From Phaeosaccion multiseriatum (taxonomy: Eukaryota > Ochrophyta, other classes): a stretch of DNA of 64,000 nucleotides. The stretch spans positions 2,976,001 through 3,040,000 of the forward strand of contig OZ218962.1 in assembly GCA_965112735.1 (NCBI GenBank). The letters run 5' to 3'. The first letter of the stretch is position 1, and every line of letters begins with the position of its first letter. The notes below the pieces were generated by a model that was not told the DNA's origin, did not search any database, and saw only the letters and a program-made list of their open reading frames with translations. Both the position numbers and the translations under genes were made by a program. This document shows positions 1 to 13,000 of the stretch, in pieces.

Positions 1-3000
1 TTGGCTGCGATTCGGCTGAGACCCTCCCCTGCAGACACAATATGGTACTTGTGTTCACGCTTCTTGCGAGAGTCCACCCACCTCCAGTATCTGCAGAGGA
101 TGGCAGTGGATGGGGGTGAGGGGTGAGGGGTGAGGAGGTGGGGGTGTATACGCCGCATGCCTCCCTACCCGTATGCCTCTCCACTGCGCCGCTCGTCTCC
201 TCTGAGTATCCCGTTCTCTCTCTCTCCCTCTGTCCGGCCTCACCTTAGGGTGCCATCGCTGGAGGCCGAGAGGATCTTCTTGGTGTCGAAGGCCTGCTGC
301 AGCACGGCGTCGGAGTGTCCTCTGAGGCTCATCATGAGCTCTCCCGAGCTGATGTCCGTCACCGCAACGACACTGTCCGCCCCGGCAGACACAATCTTCA
401 TGGCGTCTGTCTGCACCTGCCACACTCGGCCCTGTTGGTGTGTTGTGTTGTGTGTGTTGTGTACGCAGTATATCAGCAAGCGCAAGCAAAGGGAGGTATT
501 GATAAGAAAAGAAAGCAAAGCTTCACAGGGGGAGCGACGAGCACCAGCCGCAGCGGTTGGTGGTACAGCAGTGCAGTGTTCTCTCATCTGCCTTCTTCCT
601 TCCTTCCCTCAGGACTGGCCAAGGTGGAGTGAGCACAGCCCTCCCCTCCTCTCCCTCACTCCTCCCTTCCCCGGGCCTCAGCTGAAAAAATTCCCCTTCT
701 CTGTCGCGTCGCCAAACCAACCCCCCTGCCCTCTCTCCCCTCCCCTCCCTTCCTCCCTCCCTCTCTCCCTCTCTCCCTCTCTCCCTCTCTCCCTCTCTCC
801 CTCCCTCCCTTCCTTACTCCCTCCCTCCCTCCCTCCCTCCCTTCCTCCCTCCCTCTCTCCCTCCCTCCCTCTCTCCCTCCCTCCTTCCCTCCCTCCCTCC
901 CTCCCTCCCTCCCTTCCTTCCTTCCTTCCTTCCTTCCTCCCTCCCTCCCTCCCTCCCTTCCTCCCTCCCTCTCTCCCTCCCTCCCTCCCTCCCTCTCTCC
1001 CTCATTGACTCACCTCATGAACTTTAACCTCCAGCATGACCATCCCTGTCTCTGTCCACCACACCTTAATACTCCCATCAACGTGCCCGCTCACCACCTC
1101 GAGCTCGCCGTACGTCAGGGCAGTGACACCCTGCGGTGTGACAGTTACACCCTGCGGTGTGACACCCTGCGGTGTGACAGTTACACCCTGCCGGTACGAC
1201 TCGAGGCGGGTCTTGGCATAGAGCTTGTGCACGTCGCGCTCGTCTCTATGGGGGGGTCAGAGGGGGTCAGAGGGTAGAGGAGGTGAACGGGATAGAGGGG
1301 CGTCAGTGTGGAGAGTAGAGGGTGTCGGTGTGGGGACTAGAGGGTATCGATGTAGAGAGTAGAGAGTATCGACATAGAGAGTAGAGGGTGTCGATGTAGG
1401 GAATAGAGGGTATCGATGTAGAGAGTAGAGAGTAGAGAATATCGATGCAGAGAGTATGGATGTCGAGAGGAGAGGGTATCGACATAGAAAGTAGACGGTG
1501 TCGACATAGCGTCAGAGGGGGACATGAAGGAGAGAGGGAGAGAACGAGGTGTTTCTACAGGCATAACCGGTTACTGTAATGGGCAGGCAGGCACTCACTT
1601 CCCCTTGGGCGTCTTCCAGATGAGTATGTCTCCATCGGCACAGCCACTCAGCAACCCCCATGTGCCGCACTGCAGTGCCATGACACTCTTGGTGTGGCCG
1701 TGTAGGGTGCGCAGCAGCTGGCCTGGAGGGGGAGGGGAGTGGAGGAAAGAGGAGGGGAGATGAGAGGAGAGGAGAGGAGATGAGAGGAGGGGAGAGGAGA
1801 TGAGAGGAGAGGAGAGGAGATGAGAGGAGAGGAGAGGAGAGGAGAGGAGAGGAGAGGAGAGGAGAGGAGAGGAGATAAGAGGAGAGGAGAGGAGAGGAGA
1901 GGAGAGGAGAGGAGAGGAGAGGAGAGGAGAGGAGAGGAGAGGAGAGGAGAGGAGAGGAGAGGAGAGGAGAGGAGAGGAGAGGAGAGGAGAGGAGAGGAGA
2001 GGAGAGGAGAGGAGAGGAGAGGAGAGGAGAGGAGAGGAGAGGAGGTTGAGAGAGGTCGGAGAGGAAGGGGGAAAGGAGAGTGGAGGGGAGGGGGAGACAG
2101 GGGCAGAGGGAAACCACGGCTGAGAGGGTATGCTCACTTCGTGCCCACCCGTATGCTTCCATCCTGTACTCATCTCCCTGTCTTTGCAATCACACCCACC
2201 CACGCACGCACCCACCCATCCACACACCCACGCACGCACCCACCCACGCACGCACGCACCCACCCACGCACCTGATGTCGCGCTCCACAGCTTGATGGTT
2301 TTGTCAGCTGCCCCGGACACGATTTTGGCCTCGTCTGCGTGCACGGCGGTTACCGTAGCCTCATGACCGTGCAGCACCATCACGCGCGTGTGTGTCTCTG
2401 AGTCCCACACCTGTTGGTGATACAGAGAGCGAAGAAGAGAAAAGAGAGGGAGGGAGGGAGGGAGGGAGGGAGGGAGGGAGGGAGGGAGGGAGGGAGGGAG
2501 GGAGGGAGGGAGGGAGGGAGGGAGGGAGGGAGGGAGGGAGGGAGGGAGGGAGGGCGGGGGCGTGAGTAGATGAGTGTAGGCGATGCCTGCCCTGTGCGCT
2601 GTCCATATACCTGCACGGTGGTGTCCATGCTGCCCGAGTATATTCTCTCCTTGTAGAAGAAGAGGGCCGTGATGACTAGAATGTGACCATTGGGAGTGCC
2701 TAAATGCACGCCTTCCTTATCGCCCTGCAGTATGGGGGAGGGAGAGAGGGAGGGAGGGAGGGTGGAGGAGGGGAAGAACGGGAGGGAGACGGAAGCGAGT
2801 TCTGAGCTCTGAGAGCGCATCGATGTCATTATCGACATTACCGGCATGCTATATCCTTAACACCGATTTCATTATCGACATGCTGATTCCTTAACACCGA
2901 TTTCATTATCGACATGCTATATCCTTAACACCGATTTCATTATCGACATGCTGATTCCTTAACACCTACCTGGAAGACGAAGGCAAGCTTGCCGGAGCTG

Positions 3001-4103
3001 AGGTTGTACAGAGAGATTTGCTTTCCGTCCGCCGCCACCACCGACTCCACCCCGCCCGTCGCTGTGCCCTCCACCTTGGGAGGAGGGTGAGGAGGAGGGA
3101 GAGGAGGGAGAGGAGGAGGGAGAGGAGGAGGGCGAGGAGGAGGGCGAGGAGGAGGGCGAGGAGGAGGGAGAGGAGGAGGGAGAGGAGGAGGGGGAGAAGA
3201 GAGATTAGGACGGCCATTATCCTTCCACGACCGCCATCACCAGTTGGTGATACACCACCACCAAAGGAGTCACAGCAGCCGCAGCAGCAGCAGTACGAGT
3301 TACGAGCAGCAGTAGCAGTTGGTGATACAGCAGCAGTCGCAGAGTTAGACAAGATCAGATCAAATCAGATCAGATCAGATGAAGATAAGGATGCGTCCTT
3401 ACCTCGTTGCCCGCCGTGTTGCTTTGGTTGAGAGCGACAAGCCTAAACTTGCTCTTGCCCGTTAGAGACTTCATCAGGGCGCCCTCCTCGATGGCGATGT
3501 CCTGGGGATGGCAGCGGGTGGATGGCAGGGAATGGATGGCAGTGGATGGATGGCAGGGGATGGACGGGAGAGGATGGATGGCAGTGGATGGCAGGGGATG
3601 GATGGCAGGGGATGGATGGCAGGGAATGTATGTCAATGGATGTCAGGACAAGCCAGGCATTTGGGGCTATCTTGTATCCCCTCATGTTACCCTACATAAG
3701 GGGTGCCCCTCTCATACCTCTATGATGCCGAGGAGGTCGTCAGCGGCGTTGTTGATCTTGTTCTGCACTGCGCTCTCCTTCTCACGAGCCTCCTTCAGCA
3801 GGGCCACCACGTCATCCAGCTTGTCCTGAGGGGAGGGGAGGGGGGCGGGAGGGGAGGGGAGGGGAGGGGAGGGGAGGGGAAAGGAGGGGAGGGAGAGAAG
3901 AAGAGGGGAGGGGAGGGGAGAGGAGAGGAGAGGAGAGGAGAGGAGAGGAGGGGACGGGGAGGGGAGGGGAGGGGGCGGAGGGGAGGAGGAGATTTGAGTA
4001 TTTTGCTTTGTAATGCAAGAGCGCCACGCCTTCCTTCGTTTTTAGTATTTTTCTTTCCCTCCCCCACTCACACACACCCGTCCACACTCACGTCCACACC
4101 CAT

Positions 4104-4183
<80 letters not shown>

Positions 4184-7100
4184 ACAGCCACCACCCTCCC
4201 AACCACCACGCACGCCTCTGTATTCACATGCGCTGTTACATACGCCCTTACATAACCCTCACGTACCTGCAGGCGTATCTTGAACTCTTCAATCTCGAAC
4301 ACGACTTCCACTCCCTCGTGGATAAGTTTCGAGCTCATAAAGTCGAGGTCCGAGCCCTTGGCTTTCTCGAGCTCGGCCTCGATTTTCGACTTGACCGACT
4401 CGATCTTGTACACCTCCTGCAAGTAGAGGAGGTCGAATTTGGACCGTAGGAAGAAGTCGGCATTGGAACACTGGCCACAACGAAAATCGAAAAGCACGAG
4501 GTCGATGTAGAGGACATCGATATAGAGGACATCGATATAGAGGACATCGATATAGAGGACATCGATATAGAGGACATCGATTGTCGACATGGAGGTTGAC
4601 TTTGACGGACCTTGGACGCGGCGATGAGGTCATCCTTGCACGCATCCTTGTCACGCCGCCGCTTCTTTAGTAGCCTGAGGGGAGGTAGTAAGTCAATAGG
4701 GAGGCGCATGGGTGTGTGCGCGTGCGCGTGTGCTCATGTGTTTGGATTTGGATTTGGATGTGCGTGTGTGTGTGAGCTCGTGCGTGTGTATGTGTGTGTG
4801 TGTGTGTGTGAGAGAGAGAGCTGGTATGTGTGTGTACGTGTGCGCGTGCGTACACCGTGTCCCTCCCTCCCTCCGTCCGTCCCTCCCCTCCCTCCCCTCC
4901 CTCCCCTCCCTCCCCTCCCTCCCCTCCCTCCCTCCCTCCCTCCCTCCCTCTCCTCCACTTACTTCCTCATGCGCACGCACTCCACCGTGACTCTCTCCAG
5001 CGTGACCATCTTGCTCTGCTCTGCCGCCGTGTTGACGAGCCTCCCTCTGCACTCTGTGAGCAGCTTGCCGGCCTGGCTCAGCTTCTCTGCGAACTCGAAT
5101 TCGACAGATCTCGCCAATTGTGAGTAGAAGTCACGGTAGTCGTCCTGGACAGAGAGGGATGGATGGAGGGAGGGAGGGAGGGAGGGAGGGAGGGAGGGAG
5201 GGAGGGAGGGAGGGAGGGAGGGAGGGAGGGAGGGAGGGAGGGAGGGAGGGAGGGAGGGAGGGAGGGAGGGAGGGAGGGAGGGAGGGAGGGAGGGAGGGAG
5301 GGAGGGAGGGAGGGAGGGAGGGAGAGGGTTGACGTTCAAAAGCGTAGAGTCTTGTGAGGACATGATTGAAATCACTGCTGGCAGCAGATGGCAGCAGATG
5401 GCAGCAAGCCCACCTGCAGCAAATGCTCGTAGCACTGACTAAGCCGCCTGTACAGCCGTGCGTCGATGCGTCTGTCCTGCACTTTTTGGTTCACAGTGAG
5501 GGCCTTCTTTAGGTAGTCCACGGACAGCTCGAAGCGGGAGGTGTACACATAGCCCTCCGCCAGGCCTAAGGGGAGGGGGGCACCAGCGGATGACAGAAGA
5601 TAAGAAAAGATAAGAAAAGATGAGGGAAAGATAAGGAATAGATAAGGTAGGGTGAGGTAAATAAAGGCTGCTGACCTATGAGGGCTTGAAGCCTGCCCGG
5701 CAGGTGCTTTGCGTTGTCGGACAGCTCCAGGGCCCTGTCGAACGTGACCAGCCCGTAGTCAGGCTGGAAGGGTCCAGTACCGCCAAGTTAGCGGCGTATG
5801 GGATAGAGAGGTAGGGTAGAGGTGTATGGGATAGAGAGGTAGGGTAGAGGTGTATGGGACAGAGAGGTAGGGTAGAGGTGTATGGGAAAGAGAGGTAGGG
5901 TAGAGGTGTATGGGATAGAGAGGTAGGGTAGAGGTGTATGGGATAGGGAGGCAGGGTAGAGGCACATGGGATAGAGATGCAGGGTAGAGGTGTATGGGAT
6001 AGAGAGGCAGGGTAGAGGCACATGGGATAGAGAGGTAGGGTAGAGGTGTATGGGACAGAGAGGTAGGGTAGAGGTGTATGGGACAGAGAGGTAGGGTAGA
6101 GGTGTATGGGATAGAGAGTAGGGTAGAGGTGTATGGGATAGGGAGGCAGGGTAGAGGTGTATGGGACAGAGAGGCAGGGTAGAGGTGTATGGGATAGAGA
6201 GGCAGGGTAGAGGCACATGGGATAGAGAGGTAGGGTAGAGGTGTATGGGACAGAGAGGTAGGGTAGAGGTGTATGGGACAGAGAGGTAGGGTAGAGGTGT
6301 ATGGGATAGAGAGGTAGGGTAGAGGTACATGGGATAGAGAGGTAGGATAGAGGTGTATGGGACAGAGAGGTAGGGTAGAGGTGTATGGGATAGAGAGGTA
6401 GGGTAGAGGTGTATGGGATAGAGAGGTAGGGTTAAGGTGTATGGGATAGGGAGGCAGGGTAGAGGCACATGGGATAGAGAGGTAGGGTAGAGGTGTATGG
6501 GACAGAGAGGTAGGGTAGAGGCGCATGGGCGTGGAGGGGTTGAGAAGACCGTAGTCTGGCTGCTGGGTGGAAGTATTGTGCAGGCATACGGGGATAAGTG
6601 GAAGGCATACGGAGCTGAGGCCGCTGCCTGCTCGTACGTGCAGGTGGGCTGCAGCTGGGGCTGGAGCTCAAGAATTGAAGCTCAAACTGGCCCTCAAACT
6701 ATCCAATCTACGCCAGATCTCAGATTGGATTCATGACCCTGCCCTCGTCTCCCCTACCTTCCCCTGCCCTCCACCCCTCTCCAAATGTGTAGGCTCTGTC
6801 CAAACCTCCCCCCCTGCTTCTAAATCCCCTCCCCATATGCCTCTAAATCCCCTCCCCTCCCCACATGCCTCTAAATCCCCTCGCCATATGCCTCTAAATC
6901 CCCTCCCCTCCCCTCCCCATATGCCTCCAAATGCCCTCCCCTCCCCACATGCCTCCAAATAGCCTCCCCTCCCCTCTCTCCGTATGCCTCTAAATCCCCT
7001 CCCCTCCCCACATGCCTCTAAATCCCCTCCCCTCCCCATATGCCTGCAAATGCCCTCCCCCTTTCCATATGCCTCTAAATCCTCCCCTCTCCTCTCTCCA

Positions 7101-9936
7101 TATGCCTCTAAATCCTCTCCCCTCCCCACATGCCTCTAAATCCCCTCCCCTCCCCATATGCCTGCAAATGCCCTCCCCCTTTCCATATGCCTCTAAATCC
7201 CCTCCCCTCCCTCCTCACCTGCAAGTTCTTGAGAAAGGCCTGTCCGAGCCTCCCATACACCACGCCAAGCTGAAGGTCTCTTCGATGGAGCGTGAGGCGA
7301 TCATCAGCAGCCACGCGTTTGATTTGGTCTTGGTACGCCTTGATGGCTTCCTCGTAACGGCCGTTCTGTATGAAACCGTCACCGTGGGCCATGAGGGGCA
7401 GAGAGGCCAGCCCGCTTACCACCTTGGGAGGAGAGGGGAGGAGAGGGGAGGGAAGGAGGGAGGGAGGGAGGGAGGGAGGGAGGGAGGGAGGGAGGGAGGG
7501 AGGGAGGGAGGGAGGGAGGGAGGGAGGGAGGGACGGAGGGAGGGAGGGAGGGAGGGAGGGAGGGAGGGAGGGAGGGAGGGAGGGAGGGAGGGAGGGAGGG
7601 AGGGAGGGAGGGAGGGAGGGAGGGAGGGAGGGAGGGAGGGAGGGAGGGAGGGAGGGAGGGAGGGAGGGAGGGAGGGAGGGACGGACGGACGGACGGAGGG
7701 AGAGAGAGAGGGACGCAGTGGACAAGGACAGGCAGACGCAGACGAGGCAGGTGAGGCAGGCAGGTCCACACCAGGGATGGAAGACGTCAGTTCGCCAATC
7801 GGTCAGTCAGTCATCCTCTCGCTCGCTTGTGTGGGGCAATTGCTCTTCTCCTTCTGCTTTCATTGCCCCCATTTGTCTATCATTACTTGAAGGGTGTGAT
7901 CCTCTTCTTCCCCTCCTTTGTCCTGACACCCACCCCTCTGTCCTGACACCCAGCCATCCGCCCTCATCCTCTGTCCTCACACTTACCCCCACATTCTTCC
8001 TGTTCTGACACGTCTTACCGCTCTGTTCTACCACTCCCCATTCCACTCACCCCCTTCCTGTCCTGACACCCATTACCCCTCTGTTCTACCACTCCCCATT
8101 CCACTCACCCCCTTCCTGTCCTGACACCCATTACCACCACTGCCCATTCCACTCACCCTCGTCTCCACCCCATGACCCTCCTCCACCTCCAGCCCTCCGA
8201 GCTCTGTCTCTCTGAACACATCGCTGCTCTCCAGATGGCGACGCTGCTTGTTGGAGAACTTGGCAAGTTCGAACTGGCGGTGTATCCCCACTGAGTCAGA
8301 GAGCAGACATTCAACCTTGGGGAGGGGAGGGGGACACAGTCGAGGATGGAGAGGGTAAGTGGATGAAGGGAAATGTAAATTGAGTTAGTTCTTGAACAGT
8401 CACTCAGTCGATCAGTCCATCAGTGAGTCAGTCAGTAAGTCAGTCAGTCACTCAATCAGTTGGTCATTCAATGTCAGTCAGTCAGTCAGTCAGTCGTCCG
8501 TCCGTCCGTCCGTCCGTCAACCACTCCGCCAGTCAGCCAGTCACTCCCTCTCCTTCCTTCCTCCCTTACTCACTCCCTCCCTTCCTCCCTCCCTCCCTCC
8601 CTCCCTCCTTCCCTCCCCCCCTCCCTCCCTCCCCCCCTCCCTCCCTCTTCCCCTCCCTCACCTCACTCTCTAGGTTCTCTCTCTCTTCCTCTGCCCGGGC
8701 AAGGAGGCGTCCCCCTGAGCCCCGAATTATGTATCTCTCCTCCCCCGTGGACTAAAGAGGGGGGATGGCAGTGGATGGGGAGAGGCGGATGGCAGTGGAC
8801 AAAGAGGGGAGAGCAATGTTATTACATAAGTTGGGCTTAAGATTGCGGATGTTGGGCCACAAACATACATACATACTTATTGACAGGCATACAGGCAGGA
8901 CACCTGACACCTGACACCCATTATTATCACTGACCGGAAAAGCGTGCTTGCCAGTGCTCCACTTGACAAAGGCCGCGACCAACAAGCGAGTGCTGAGGCG
9001 TGTGAGTGCTCGGGAGATGACAGTCCTTCCTCGCTGACGCTCCAGGCAGTAGTCCAGCACAAGCTTGGGGGTGGAGGGAGGGAGGGAGGGAGGGAGGGAG
9101 GGAGGGAGGGAGGGAGGGAGGGAGGGAGGGAGGGAGGGAGGGAGGGAGGGAGGGAGGGAGGGAGGAAGGGAGGGAGGGAGGGAGGGAGGGAGGGAGGTGT
9201 ATTAGGAACAGTCATGTTCGCTGCAGCAGCAGAAGCATCCTCAGGAAGGAGCATAAAGCCTACACGCCACAGAAGCAGCCAACCACCCGAATTATTCCTT
9301 CCTTCCTTCCTTCCTTCCTCCCTCCCTCTTCCCTCCCTGACTCACCCGGAAGTACTTGCTGCGTAGGTCTGTGTCGGTCGCCTGCCGCACCTTGACCTTC
9401 TGCTGCATCTTCAGCGCCCGTTCCACGTTAGTGTTGAACAGCGCAAACGCTGCTCGCCGCTCGTTCAGTTCCGCATGGCGCTTCTCCTGTGTGTGTGTGT
9501 GCGTGGGTGTGTGTGGGTGTGGGTGTGTGTGGGTGTGGGTGTGTGTGGGTGGGTACGTGTGTGTGTGTGCGAAGTGTTAACTGAAGCTGCCAACTGCTCC
9601 CCCTCTCCTTACCCCCTTACTAACCCACTTCTTCACCTAACTAAACCCGTCCTAACCCCCTCTCCTACCCCCCTTTGAAAGCCATTTCTTCCCCTAACAA
9701 AAAACTCGTACTGCCCTCCCTTCCCACCTTGCGTACGAGCATGGTTGCTGCCAGCTTGTTGCTCTCCATGTTGGCGGCCTTATCACAAGCAATGCTCTTG
9801 CGGCACCGCTCCAGCTCCTCCTGCAGTTTCTTGCGGAGTACAGGCACCGGGAAGCGCTGGAGGGGGGGGGGGGGGGGGCTAAGTGTTGAAAGCAGTCATT
9901 CCGTTGATTGGTGGACGCGACACGTACATGCGTATA

Positions 9937-10003
<67 letters not shown>

Positions 10004-13000
10004 GATCCGAGCCGTGCATGACGCTGCTGTTGACCTCCCCGCTGCTCTTGAGTGTCAGCACTCTGTCGAGCTCTGCGGCCACGTCAAGTACACGGTGTTG
10101 GGTTTGGCCAAGGCGGCGACCCAAGTCTGCACGGTGGGCAATGGCCTCTACGCGGCGCCGGTCACAGTCCACGATCTGCAGGGGTTGGTGGTACACACGC
10201 GTGATTACATACACAGAATGATTGATGCATGCAGAGTGATGCCACGTAAGTGATGCGTGCGTACATAATCTTACGTACGGGCAGAGTCATTAGTGACTGG
10301 TGCGTCATTAATGGTTGGTGTTGTGGGTGGATTGGTGGTATGCCAATGCCTAGTGCTGCCATCGGCCGACTCACAGACACAATCCCACCCCTGGTGCCTG
10401 CACCACCAACCCGCCCACCTGCTCTTGCAGGCGTTTCACCCGATACTCGTACTGCGCCTTCCTGAGCTCGTAGCCGGGATAGATGGCCTCGATCATCAGC
10501 CTCTCTTCCTCCTTCGCCACACGCCGCGCCTCCTCCTCTGCGGCCTTCTTGCGATTGAGCGCTTGGAGAGAAGCCTCCACGGCACGCAAACCAAGGAGGT
10601 CATCCTCCCCCAGGGCTGGGTAGTAAGTCAATGGGTGGGTAGTAAGTCAATGGGTGGGTAGTAAGTCAATGGATGGGACGTAAGTGAATGGGTGGGTGGG
10701 TAGGTGGGTGCGTAGGTGGGTGGGTGGGTGGGTGAGTAGGTGGGGGTAAAGGGGATGTTGAGTATACAGGTGTACGGGGAGTGCACGGTAGTGTAGGAGC
10801 TGGGGTGCTTCCTACGCCAGAGTCATGTGACAGGTTCCCGCCCCAACCCAACAAACATCGACTTTCAGTCTGTTGATTTACGGCCCATTGACATACAACA
10901 ATCCATTGACATACAATCAATTGACACACAATCCATTGACTTACATTCCAGGTCAGCGCCAGCATCAGGGCCCATCCCACTCTTCATGGCCTCAATCTCC
11001 TCCTTCTCTCTTTGGACTAAAGCGTCCAGCTGCAGGCAGGGGGGGGCATTGAGGAAGAGAGGGGGGAAGGGAGGGAGGGAGGAAGGAAGGAAGGGAGGGA
11101 GGGAGGGAGGGAGGGAGGGAGGGAGGAAGGAAGGGAGGGAGGGAGGGAGGGAGGGAGGGAGGGAGGAAGGAAGGGAGGGAGGGAGGGGAGGGAGGTAGGG
11201 GAGGAAGGGAGGGAGGGAGGGAGGGGAGGGAGGGAGGGAGGGAGGGAGGGAGGGAGGGAGGGAGGGAGGGAGGGAGGGAGGGAGGGAGGGAGGGAGGGAG
11301 GGAGGGAGGGAGGGAGGGAGGGAGGGAGGGAGGGAGGGAGGGAGGGAGGGAGGGAGGGAGGGAGGGAGGGAGGGAGGGAGGGAGGGAGGGAGGGAGGGAG
11401 GGAGGGAGGGAGGGAGGGAGGGAGGGAGGGAGGGAGGAAGGAAGGAAGGAAGGAAGGAAGGAAGGAAGGAAGGAAGGAAGGAAGGAAGGGAGGGAGGGAG
11501 GGAGGGAGGGAGGGAGGGAGGGAGGAAGGGAGGAAGGAAGGAAGGAAGGAAGGAAGGAAGGAAGGAAGGAAGGAAGGAAGGAAGGAAGGAAGGAAGGAAG
11601 GAAGGAAGGAAGGAAGGAAGGAAGGAAGGAAGGAAGGAAGGAAGGAAGGAAGGAAGGAAGGAAGGAAGGAAGGAAGGAAGGAAGGAAGGAAGAAGGAAGG
11701 AAGGAAGGAAGGGAGGAGAGAAGGAAGGAAGGAAGAAAAGACGCAAAGGCGTTATGCTGGGGGCTCTCGGCTCAGTAACGTAAGCCCCCTCCCTCCCTCC
11801 CCACTTCCTTCCCACTTCCTGAATTGACGGACCTCCCTCCGAAGCTTGTCCAGGTAGTCGTTCTTGTCCTCCCTCTGCATGAAGCCCTTGAGGAAGTCCG
11901 TGTCCACCCACTGCCCCTTCGTATTCAGTGCACGGGAAATCTCGTCTTCCCGGGGTGGAAGTCGAAGTGGATATCGAGGTGGAAGGTGATGTCGAGTACG
12001 ATGTTCAAGGCGCACATCAACAGAATGCCGATACTCGAGATCAGTGAATGGTGAATGAATGGACTTACGATACGTACAGCACCCCTCCCTCCTTCCCTCC
12101 TTCCCTCCCTCCCTCCCTCTCTCCCTCCTTCCCTCCCTCTCTCCCTCCCCTCCCACCCTCCCTCCCTCCCTCCCTCCCTCCCTCTCTCCCTCCCTCTCTC
12201 CCTACCCCCGTCCCTCCCTCCCTCCCACCCGCCCACCCACCCACCCACCCACCCTCCCTCCCTCCCTCCCTCCCTCCCTCCCTCCCTCCCTCCCTCCCTC
12301 CCTCCCTCCCTCCCTCCCTCCCTCCCTCCCTCCCTCCCTCTGTCTGTATCACTAACTCCCTCACCTTGCAGTAACTGCTTCCTGCTGGCGGCCTTTGTCT
12401 CGAAGTCGTCAATGGGCACGGCCTCGCCCTGCACGTTACCCCACGACACCGCCCTGATGCTCGCGTTGACGTGCTTGGTGCTGCCGATCAGTCCCTTGAG
12501 CACAATGAAGTTGGGTGGGGCTCTGGCCAGCTCGGCTTCTTGCTCCTCCCGTAGTCCTCTCTCGGCCGCCGTCTCCTCCTCCCCTTCCTCCCTACCCTCC
12601 TCCTTCTTCCCCTCCTCCCTCTCCCCCTCCTCCTCGTCCTCCTCTTCAATCGCCCCCCCGGGACTAAGCCCTTTCGGACCAGTCAACCCAGTGAGGCCGG
12701 ACAGGCCGGTCAGGCGACTGCTCCTTCTCCTCTCCTCGGCCTTGTTGCTTGCTCGGCAGACTGTGCTCGCCTCTTCACCAGCGTCCACAGCGGCTGTTGG
12801 AAGAGTATGGGGAGAGATGAGGAGCGGTGGTCAGAGGGAAGAGAAGCAGGAGCAGCTTCAGCAGTTGGTGGTTCGGCAGCAGCAGAGCGGCATTGATGTG
12901 AGGGTGAAGAGCCGTAAGTAGCTCAAAGCATAGGATGGAAAGGAGGGGGGCGGAGAGAGGGAGGAGGAGGGGGGGGAGGGAGGAGGAGGGAGAGAGAGGG

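Larger units (their letters stand above)
1..3074 (-). other. WD40-like repeat module of the giant gene (exons 26-32)
   Basis: Successive exons give WD40 blades: [19 protein letters not shown] (exon 26), [12 protein letters not shown] (27), [20 protein letters not shown] with [16 protein letters not shown] (28), [15 protein letters not shown] with [14 protein letters not shown] (29), [15 protein letters not shown] (30), [20 protein letters not shown] with [10 protein letters not shown] and [11 protein letters not shown] (31) and [16 protein letters not shown] (32, running off the edge). At least six or seven blades are present. Exon 30 contains a tandem GVTVTPQ repeat. Confidence 0.85.
5414..8315 (-). 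other. TPR module of the giant gene (exons 17-20)
   Basis: Exon 18 has [18 protein letters not shown] and [14 protein letters not shown]. Exon 19 has [18 protein letters not shown], and exon 20 has [20 protein letters not shown] followed by ALTVNQKV. The alternation of G-x-Y/A-L helices with a period of about 34-40 residues is typical of TPRs of the LGN/kinesin-light-chain style. Exons 10-17 upstream (8157-11945) encode Glu/Arg/Lys-rich helices, for example [20 protein letters not shown]. Confidence 0.75.

Noticed and set aside
722-1008. Long open frames made of Pro-Ser-Leu (or Arg-Glu-Gly) repeats here and at every GGGA/CCCT tract
   Set aside because: Tetranucleotide repeats lack stops in several frames. 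The frames follow the repeats, not gene signals, and the real exons end at splice sites next to them.
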